A DNA stretch of 64,000 nucleotides from Youngiibacter fragilis 232.1 (lineage in GTDB: Bacteria > Bacillota > Clostridia > Clostridiales > Clostridiaceae): NCBI RefSeq assembly GCF_000495435.3, contig NZ_AXUN02000179.1, forward strand, positions 1-64,000. The letters are read 5' to 3'. Position 1 is the stretch's first letter. Each line of letters begins with the position of its first letter. Both the position numbers and the translations under genes were made by a program. Positions 58,518-64,000 of the stretch are shown piece by piece. The notes beneath the pieces are model-generated. The model was not told the DNA's origin. It saw nothing but the letters and a program-made list of their open reading frames with translations, and did not search any database.

Positions 58518-60119
58518 TTAGAAATATAAAAGGCCTCTTTGATTGTAGACCGATTCATTGTTGTCATTACCGCCGCGGATTGCACGATCCAGTGCCATTA
58601 TTGTGGCAACAGCGCCGTCGATTTTTTCGGTACTTTTTTCTTTATCCGGTTTGATATTTCCGGCTGGGTCTGTTCGGATAAAGATATTGTCCATCATCCA
58701 GCGAAGAACCGGATGCCCGCTATGGGCCAGTTTTTCCTCTAATATCAGCTTCATAAGCTCTTTTGTTGGCGGGGACATGTCTTTGAATCCCTGGCCGAAT
58801 GGGACTACCGTGAAGCCCATACCTTCAAGGTTCTGGACCATCTGCACCGCCCCCCAGCGGTCAAATGCGATTTCTTTGAGGTTGTATTTCTCTCCGAGTT
58901 TTTCAATAAACGCTTCTATATAGCCGTAGTGGACTACATTGCCGTCAGTGGTCTGCACGAATCCTTGTTTTTGCCAAACGTCATAAGGCACATGGTCTCT
59001 TCTGGCACGAAGGTCTATATTTTCTTCCGGTATCCAGAAATATGGTAATATAGAATACTTGTCGTCCTCATCCTCTGGCGGGAAAACTAAAACGAAAGCA
59101 GTAATGTCTGTGGTACTTGATAGGTCAAGACCCCCATAGCAGATGCGGCCTTCCAGCGAATCGGGATTGACCAGAAAGGAGCATTTGTCCCATTTGTCCA
59201 TCGGCATCCAGCGGATAGCTTGCTTGACCCATTGGTTCAGCCTCAATTGCCGAAAGCTGTTCTCTTCGGCAGGGTTTTGCTTTGCACTTTCGCAAGCAGC
59301 CTTGACTTTATCGAGGCCAACCGTAATGCCAAGAGATGGATTTGCCTTTTTCCATACTTTTGGGTCGGTCCAGTCATCGGCTTCGTCCGCTCCGAAGATG
59401 ATCGGATAGAAAGTGGGGTCGTTTTTTCTTCCTTCCAGGATATCTTGAGCTTTTTGGTGGATCTCATAACATATACTGTTTGTGTCATTGCCCGCAGTGG
59501 TGATCAGGAAGTACAGTGGCTGCGTTCTGGCATCGCCGCTACCTTTGGTCATAACATCAAAAAGTTTCCTGTTGGGTTGTGTATGGAGCTCATCAAATAC
59601 GACCCCATGGGTATTGAATCCGTGCTTGTTCGAAACGTCTGCGGAAAGCACCTGATAGATGCTCCCAGTAGGCAGGTAAATCAATCGCTTCTGGGAATCC
59701 AAGATTTTCACGCGCTTTGAAAGTGCCGGGCATAGTCTCACCATGTCAGCCGCCACATTAAAGACGATGGATGCCTGGTTTCGATCAGCGGCGCACCCAT
59801 AGACCTCGGCCCGTTCTTCACCATCACCGCAAGTGAGGAGGAGGGCTATAGCAGCAGCTAGTTCTGACTTGCCCATCTTCTTTGGGATTTCTACATAGGC
59901 AGTGTTGAACTGCCTGTAGCCATTTGCCTTTATCGTTCCGAAAACATCTCGGATGATTTGCTCTTGCCAGTCTATAAGTTCAAAGGGCTTTCCGGCCCAT
60001 GTTCCTTTGGTATGGGACAGGCACTCAATGAATCCGACCGCATAATCAGCGGCTTTTTTGTCATAATGAGAATCTTTACCCATGAATTGGGTTGGTTTGT
60101 ATTTCTTCAGCTTTCGAAT
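58518..60119 (-). CDS. terL: Terminase large subunit, likely ATT start
   Basis: A 533-aa packaging ATPase/nuclease highly similar to the prophage 1 protein: VEIPKKMGKSELAAAIALL (Walker A-like), GVVFDELHTQ, GGLDLSSTTDITAFVLVFP, KEIAFDRWGAVQMVQNL, KIDGAVATIMALDRAIRGG. The first ATG (60083) has no ribosome binding site. ATT at 60119 lies nine bases after AGGAGG and opens IRKLKKYKPTQF ahead of the Met. A TGA three codons before the ATT leaves no room for another start. See the separate finding. Confidence 0.92.
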   Translation of the reverse strand: MRKLKKYKPTQFMGKDSHYDKKAADYAVGFIECLSHTKGTWAGKPFELIDWQEQIIRDVFGTIKANGYRQFNTAYVEIPKKMGKSELAAAIALLLTCGDGEERAEVYGCAADRNQASIVFNVAADMVRLCPALSKRVKILDSQKRLIYLPTGSIYQVLSADVSNKHGFNTHGVVFDELHTQPNRKLFDVMTKGSGDARTQPLYFLITTAGNDTNSICYEIHQKAQDILEGRKNDPTFYPIIFGADEADDWTDPKVWKKANPSLGITVGLDKVKAACESAKQNPAEENSFRQLRLNQWVKQAIRWMPMDKWDKCSFLVNPDSLEGRICYGGLDLSSTTDITAFVLVFPPEDEDDKYSILPYFWIPEENIDLRARRDHVPYDVWQKQGFVQTTDGNVVHYGYIEAFIEKLGEKYNLKEIAFDRWGAVQMVQNLEGMGFTVVPFGQGFKDMSPPTKELMKLILEEKLAHSGHPVLRWMMDNIFIRTDPAGNIKPDKEKSTEKIDGAVATIMALDRAIRGGNDNNESVYNQRGLLYF

Positions 60120-60146
60120 ATGCGGTCACCTCCTTTAACTTCTGGA

Positions 60147-60173
60147 CGACAAAAGAAGCCCCGAAAGGCTTCT
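60147..60173 (-). terminator. Terminator upstream of terL (prophage 2)
   Basis: On the minus strand AGAAGCC, TTTCGG, GGCTTCT, then TTTGTC. Seven-bp GC-containing stem with a T-rich tail. It occupies the same position as the weaker prophage 1 hairpin, only a few bases before the terL ribosome binding site. Confidence 0.65.
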
Positions 60174-60194
60174 CTTGAGTCAGTTTTCTGTATT

Positions 60195-60680
60195 TTATAG
60201 CTCGCCAGTGAGTATGAAACGGCTGTATTCTTTCTTGTATTCTTCAATAAATGTCACGAGATCATAGTAACCACGCTCGTAAGCAATCCGCTGGACAGTT
60301 TTTGTATCAAACATGTTAGTCTCGCCGGTCTCTCTAATGGCAAGAATCTGTCTAATGATGCGTTCCTTTGGGCTCTCTGTGCCTGGGTAGTAGGCTGAAT
60401 ACCGGGCGTAATCGTAGCCTTCGCTTTCAACAAGGATGCCATCCTCAGTTCCCTTGGCCTTGACCAAGATGCAGTGCCATACCTTTTCGGCATCCATAAA
60501 CATCTTGTCAATTCGCTCAGCAATGAAATCATAATCATCAATGAGGCTCTCAGAAAAAGATCTAAAATCCTCCGGTTCCAGCTCGACCACTTCCTCGATG
60601 ACAAATTGGCTGCCACTTTCTTCCCCATAACCCTTCAAGTCCTCGATGGTATTGGCTTTTCTTATAAAATGTACTTTCAT
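60195..60680 (-). CDS. Hypothetical cargo protein, two-part
   Basis: A 161-aa protein with an aaggagg site. Residues 1 to about 105 (VHFIRKANTIEDLKGYGEESGS, DYDFIAERIDKMF, CILVKAKGTEDGILVESEGYDYARYSAYY) align loosely with the 103-aa prophage 1 protein. The rest (PKERIIRQILAIRETGETNMFDTKTVQRIAYERGYYDLVTFIEEYKKEYSRFIL) is an added helical domain of a type found alone in other phage cargo proteins. The function is unknown. Confidence 0.65.
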   Translation of the reverse strand: MKVHFIRKANTIEDLKGYGEESGSQFVIEEVVELEPEDFRSFSESLIDDYDFIAERIDKMFMDAEKVWHCILVKAKGTEDGILVESEGYDYARYSAYYPGTESPKERIIRQILAIRETGETNMFDTKTVQRIAYERGYYDLVTFIEEYKKEYSRFILTGEL

Positions 60681-60690
60681 GTTATCCTCC

Positions 60691-60921
60691 TTATCGGTCC
60701 TTGATGACTTCGCACGAATCTTCGTGGAAAGCTACGCCAAGGCTTGAACCGCAGTCCCAGGAAACGTGGATCGTACCGAGGTCGTCGACTCCTAATACAG
60801 TCCCAAGTTCGCCGGGGCTTAGCTTTGTATAAACGTCATTCATTTGAACCAGCCTCACCCTTGTTCCCGGCGGATACTTATCCTTAAGGTAGCATAGCAT
60901 TCCTGGAGAGATGATATTCAT
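60691..60921 (-). CDS. DUF4314 family protein (prophage 2)
   Basis: A 76-aa protein. ATG 60921 (MNIISPGMLCYLKDKYPPG) preferred after aaggagg. TRVRLVQMNDVYTKLSPGELGTVLGVDDLGTIHVSWDCGSSLGVAFHEDSCEVI matches DUF4314 throughout. It ends the short cargo transcript that starts at the third promoter-like element. Confidence 0.82.
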   Translation of the reverse strand: MNIISPGMLCYLKDKYPPGTRVRLVQMNDVYTKLSPGELGTVLGVDDLGTIHVSWDCGSSLGVAFHEDSCEVIKDR

Positions 60922-60922
60922 A

Positions 60923-61612
60923 TTACTCAACCTCCTTATGTTTCGCTTCGCCGCTTTTAAAAGCCGAGCTGCCTGTCAATTTTGAGAGCAGGAGTTTTCG
61001 CTCAGCTTTATACTCGTCCCCAATGAAGCCAAGCCTAAGCAGGAAGCACCGGAAAGCATATTTTTCATTTTCGATTTCTTTGGGCTTTGCGGTGATCCGT
61101 TTCTGTTCTTTTGCTAATTTAGCCAAGGAGCAGATAAAGTGTGAGTATGCTTTAATTTCCTCAGGGGCTACCGGAAAGGGGAACCACAGGAAACTTACTC
61201 TTTCATCCGTAACTTCAATCGGTAGTTCCTCAAGCTGCAGGGCTTTCTTTATAAGCCCGCCTTTGCTTTCCAGGAGCCGCTTCAAATTTTCAAGGCCTGT
61301 GTCTGTGAATGTGGCTCGTGGCAGTTCGATTACAAGTCCTTCGATTTCATCTGAAGATTCTTTAGCTGGAATGGTTTCTGTGATTTCTGCTTCAAATCCA
61401 TGTTCCGCGAGCCTTTCAATAAGTAATTCCAGTTTGCTTATGTCCGCACCATCTTCGAAGGTAAGCTCTCCCTCCTTGCTGACGGTGAAGCAGCTCACCT
61501 GGTAAGCGCAGGAAGGAACGCCCAGGTATTTTGCTGAAGAACCAGTCATTTCGCTGATAAGTTGGACCAGACGCTTGCGTTCAGCACCGTTAACGTTAAA
61601 TTTGATTGTCAT
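60923..61612 (-). CDS. Virulence-related-type phage protein (prophage 2)
   Basis: A 229-aa protein. ATG 61612 (MTIKFNVNGAERKRLVQLIS) follows aaaggagg. KYLGVPSCAYQVSCFTVSKEGELTF, acidic linker, NLKRLLESKGGLIKKALQLEELPI and ENEKYAFRCFLLRLGFIGDEYKAERKLLLSKLTGSSAFK match the prophage 1 protein at 9895. The function is unknown. It lies directly after copy 3 of the promoter-like element. Confidence 0.75.
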   Translation of the reverse strand: MTIKFNVNGAERKRLVQLISEMTGSSAKYLGVPSCAYQVSCFTVSKEGELTFEDGADISKLELLIERLAEHGFEAEITETIPAKESSDEIEGLVIELPRATFTDTGLENLKRLLESKGGLIKKALQLEELPIEVTDERVSFLWFPFPVAPEEIKAYSHFICSLAKLAKEQKRITAKPKEIENEKYAFRCFLLRLGFIGDEYKAERKLLLSKLTGSSAFKSGEAKHKEVE

Positions 61613-61639
61613 GATATAGACCTCCTTTTTTCTTGGTAG

Positions 61640-61673
61640 TACATATATCACTCTAACCAAGTGTAATAGCAAG
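61640..61673 (-). promoter_or_regulatory. Promoter-like 34-bp element, copy 3
   Basis: Constant flanks TACATATATCACTCTAA and TAATAGCAAG with central CCAAGTG. Starts 28 bp upstream of the gene at 61612 and ends one base before the methyltransferase stop. See copies 1 and 2. Confidence 0.72.
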
Positions 61674-62939
61674 CTAATTCTGTTGATTTGAAGATGAAGT
61701 ATCAGTGCTTATTTCAAGCTCTCTATAGGCTGTTTGGATTCCATCGCGTAGAAGAAAAATCTGCTCATCGGAGCCAAACTGCTGGATGCACCTTTTTACA
61801 ATGACATCACAGAATTTTTCATCGAGTTCTATGGTGTGGCATACACGGTCAGTTTGTTCGCAAGCAATAAGGGTCGAACCCGAGCCTCCAAATGGATCGA
61901 GGACGATGCAACCGGACATGCTGGAATTTGTAATGGGATATGCAATAAGGGCTACAGGCTTCATTGTCGGATGCTCACCGTTCTTCTTAGGTTTGTCATA
62001 TTCCCAGATGGTTGACTGCTTGCGGTCTGAATACCACATGTGCTTGCCTTTTTTCTTCCATCCGAAGAGCACCGGTTCGTGCTGCCATTGGTATGGGGAG
62101 CGACCTAGTACCAGGCTCTGTTTTTTCCAGATGCACGTCCCGGAAAGGTAAAAGCCCACATCTGTGAACGCCTTCCTGAAATTCAATCCTTCAGTGTCGG
62201 CATGGAACACATAAATGGAAGCATCCTGGGCCATAACTTCCTCAATATTCTTGAATGCATCAAAGAGGAAGGAGTAGAACGCTTCATTGCCCATATTGTC
62301 GTTTTTGATTTTTCCCGCAGATCCTTCGTAGTTAACATTGTATGGTGGGTCTGTGACCACAAGGTTAGCCTTCTTGCCGTCCATCAGTGCGCTGTAGGTT
62401 TCGGGCTTTGTGCTGTCTCCACAGACAAGTCTGTGCCTGCCCAGGAGCCAGATGTCTCCTGGCTTGGTGATGGCCGGCTTTTGAAGCTCTGCATCGACAT
62501 CAAAGTCATCCTCTTCAATCCCATCCTCATCAGTCATGAGTTTATTGAGTTCGGCTGGCTCAAAACCGAGCAATCCAACATCAAACTCCATACCCTGCAG
62601 ACTTTCAATCTCAAGTCGCAAAAGTTCTTCATCCCAGCCGGCATCCTCGGCGTAGCGGTTGTCGGCGATGATATAGGCTTTCTTCTGGGCTTCGGTCAGG
62701 TGGTCGACAAAGACGCAAGGGACTTCAGTGAAGCCTTCCTCCTTGGCGGCGATTAAGCGGCCGTGTCCAGCAATCACGCTGAAGTCCCGGTCCACGATGA
62801 TGGGATTGACGAATCCGAACTCTCGAAGGCTTGAGCGCAACTTGGTGATCTGTGCTGGAGAGTGGGTCCTCGCATTATTCACATAGGGTATCAGTTCCTG
62901 TATCGGAACCAGCTTCATGTCACTGGTTGTCTTGCTCAT
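61674..62939 (-). CDS. ParB-like domain fused to DNA methyltransferase (prophage 2)
   Basis: A 421-aa protein. The N-terminal ParB/Srx-like part (VNNARTHSPAQITKLRSSLREFGFV, SVIAGHGRLIAAKEEGFTEVPCVFVD) is unlike that of prophage 1. From about residue 145 (FDVDAELQKPAITKPGDIWLLGRHRLVCGDSTKPET) onward the two proteins run in close parallel: VTDPPYNVNYEGSAGKIKNDNMG, KKQSLVLGRSPYQWQHEPVLFGWKKKGKH and VLDPFGGSGSTLIACEQ. It is a beta-class amino-methyltransferase. It overlaps metK by 20 bases. Confidence 0.9.
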   Translation of the reverse strand: MSKTTSDMKLVPIQELIPYVNNARTHSPAQITKLRSSLREFGFVNPIIVDRDFSVIAGHGRLIAAKEEGFTEVPCVFVDHLTEAQKKAYIIADNRYAEDAGWDEELLRLEIESLQGMEFDVGLLGFEPAELNKLMTDEDGIEEDDFDVDAELQKPAITKPGDIWLLGRHRLVCGDSTKPETYSALMDGKKANLVVTDPPYNVNYEGSAGKIKNDNMGNEAFYSFLFDAFKNIEEVMAQDASIYVFHADTEGLNFRKAFTDVGFYLSGTCIWKKQSLVLGRSPYQWQHEPVLFGWKKKGKHMWYSDRKQSTIWEYDKPKKNGEHPTMKPVALIAYPITNSSMSGCIVLDPFGGSGSTLIACEQTDRVCHTIELDEKFCDVIVKRCIQQFGSDEQIFLLRDGIQTAYRELEISTDTSSSNQQN

Positions 62940-64000
62940 ACTTCTTCACCACCTCTTCCAATTCTTTATATTTTCCGACATTCTCCCATGGGTACAGACA
63001 AGATGAGAAATGGCCATAGACTGCTGTTTCTGAATACCTGGGGAATCGGAGATTCAAAAGTTCAATAATGGCAGCTGGGCGAAGGCACCAAACTTCCATG
63101 ACCGCTTTTCTTAAGAACTCATCAGGTACCTTCCCAGTCTCGAAAGTATCTACCTCTACGGATACTGGATCTGCCTTTCCGATGGCGTAGGCAATATTGA
63201 CCTGACACCGCTCGGCAAAATCGCACCAGACGATGTGCTTGGCAATGTTCCTGGCCATATAGGCAGCTGACCGGTCAACCTTGGTTGGGTCCTTTCCAGA
63301 GAAAGCTCCGCCGCCATGTGCAGCAAGACCGCCGTAGGTATCAACCATAAGCTTCCTACCGGTTAGCCCTGTGTCTGCCGCAGGACCACCCTCGACGAAT
63401 CTTCCAGAGGGATTGATCAGTATTTCGGTATTTTCGTCAAAAGGAAAATCCTCAAAGCATTTCCAGAGAACATTGGCGTAGATATCTTTGGTCAGCTCAT
63501 CTAGTGTTTTTGAAGCATCATGCTGCACAGAGACGACGATGGTTTTAACCCTATTTGGTTTCCCATCCTGGTACTCCACAGTAACCTGAGCCTTTCCATC
63601 CGGTCTAATTCCCTTGATGAGACCGTCATGCCTGGCTTGATCCAGCCTTTTTGTGATGCTGTTTACGAGTACGACTGGAAGAGGTAGCATCTGTCTGGTT
63701 TCGTTAGTAGCATAACCGTACATGGTTCCCTGGTCCCCGGCTCCTAAGCTTCCGTACCAAGAGGTGTTGCCGTTCCTGTATTCCAAGGTATTATCAACAC
63801 CGTTAGCGATATCCGGGCTTTGCTTGTGCACGAAAACGAGGATACGGAACTTCCTAGGATCATATCCGACCTGTTGGAGCGTGTACCTCACAATTCTTTT
63901 AATATCGATTTTACCGCTACAGGTGATTTCGCCCGCCACGATAATCTTTCCCTTTGTAGCCATTACCTCGCAGGCCACGCGAGAAGCGGAGTCTTTGCTA
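62920..64000 (-). CDS. metK: Phage-encoded S-adenosylmethionine synthetase, partial
   Basis: The gene runs off the right edge; the last 360 or so codons are present. SKDSASRVACEVMATKGKII at the edge matches residues about 38-57 of the prophage 1 protein, so roughly 40 N-terminal codons are missing. GAGDQGTMYGYATNETRQM, RFVEGGPAADTGLTGRKLMVD and GGGAFSGKDPTKVDRSAAYMARNIAKHIV are intact. The same pairing with the methyltransferase is kept as in prophage 1. Confidence 0.93.
   Translation of the reverse strand, partial: SKDSASRVACEVMATKGKIIVAGEITCSGKIDIKRIVRYTLQQVGYDPRKFRILVFVHKQSPDIANGVDNTLEYRNGNTSWYGSLGAGDQGTMYGYATNETRQMLPLPVVLVNSITKRLDQARHDGLIKGIRPDGKAQVTVEYQDGKPNRVKTIVVSVQHDASKTLDELTKDIYANVLWKCFEDFPFDENTEILINPSGRFVEGGPAADTGLTGRKLMVDTYGGLAAHGGGAFSGKDPTKVDRSAAYMARNIAKHIVWCDFAERCQVNIAYAIGKADPVSVEVDTFETGKVPDEFLRKAVMEVWCLRPAAIIELLNLRFPRYSETAVYGHFSSCLYPWENVGKYKELEEVVKKYEQDNQ

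Noticed and set aside
1-64000. CRISPR arrays and tRNA or rRNA genes
   Set aside because: I saw no regularly spaced repeat-spacer pattern and no tRNA- or rRNA-like sequence on either strand, although I could not run a dedicated search.

Overview
The window looks like a low-GC Gram-positive anaerobe of the Clostridia. The signs are clostridial-type siphophage genes with strong AGGAGG ribosome binding sites, a serine-recombinase prophage, an archaeal-type PEP carboxylase and an OFA-family transporter. Two related but distinct tailed prophages (HK97-type capsid, phi13-type tail tube) lie in the same orientation on either side of about 9 kb of host chromosome. Almost every gene is on the minus strand, so phage transcription runs from high to low coordinates.

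PROPHAGE 1 (left edge to about 22-31 kb). Reading against the coordinates, the early region comes first: a sigma-like protein, a Rha-type regulator, zinc-ribbon and DUF4406 proteins, a VapE primase/helicase, VRR-NUC and HNH nucleases, a frameshifted SNF2 helicase, DUF1492 and a Vsr/DUF559-like nuclease. Then come HNH, small terminase, a cargo block (MetK, ParB-MTase fusion, small proteins), large terminase, portal, ClpP-type protease, capsid, head fiber, connectors, tail tube and the tail assembly chaperone, which carries a -1 frameshift site. The tape measure gene would follow at the left edge but appears cut off after seven codons.

SWITCH AND METHYLASE MODULE (22.6-30.6 kb). A large ImmA/IrrE-type protease gene diverges from a two-gene operon encoding a tandem-HTH regulator and a DNA methyltransferase fused to an Mrr-type nuclease. 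A second, paralogous methyltransferase and a D12-class adenine methyltransferase run towards it from the right. I read this as an unusual restriction-modification or phage-exclusion module at the prophage boundary. It is the best candidate here for an undescribed system.

HOST SEGMENT (about 30.8-40.2 kb). Scraps resembling the 3' end of rlmD/rumA suggest a repeatedly used integration site. They are followed by a P2-type Ca2+ ATPase, a zinc-ribbon DUF6671 protein, and a compact purK - PEP carboxylase - purE - OFA transporter operon whose first two enzymes both use bicarbonate. A DUF2294/MpsC-like protein comes last.

PROPHAGE 2 (about 40.4 kb to the right edge). Three serine-recombinase genes and a SHOCT protein are followed by amidase, holin, receptor-binding/baseplate proteins, a tape measure gene broken by an in-frame TAA, a chaperone with a different slippery site, the same head genes as prophage 1, large terminase, and the same MTase/MetK cargo. 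MetK runs off the right edge.

Both large terminases appear to start at a non-AUG codon (AUC and AUU). The two prophages share a conserved 34-bp promoter-like element (three copies), and their cargo methyltransferases have the same catalytic body but different ParB-like N-termini. All functional calls are from reading the sequence by eye; no database search was run.
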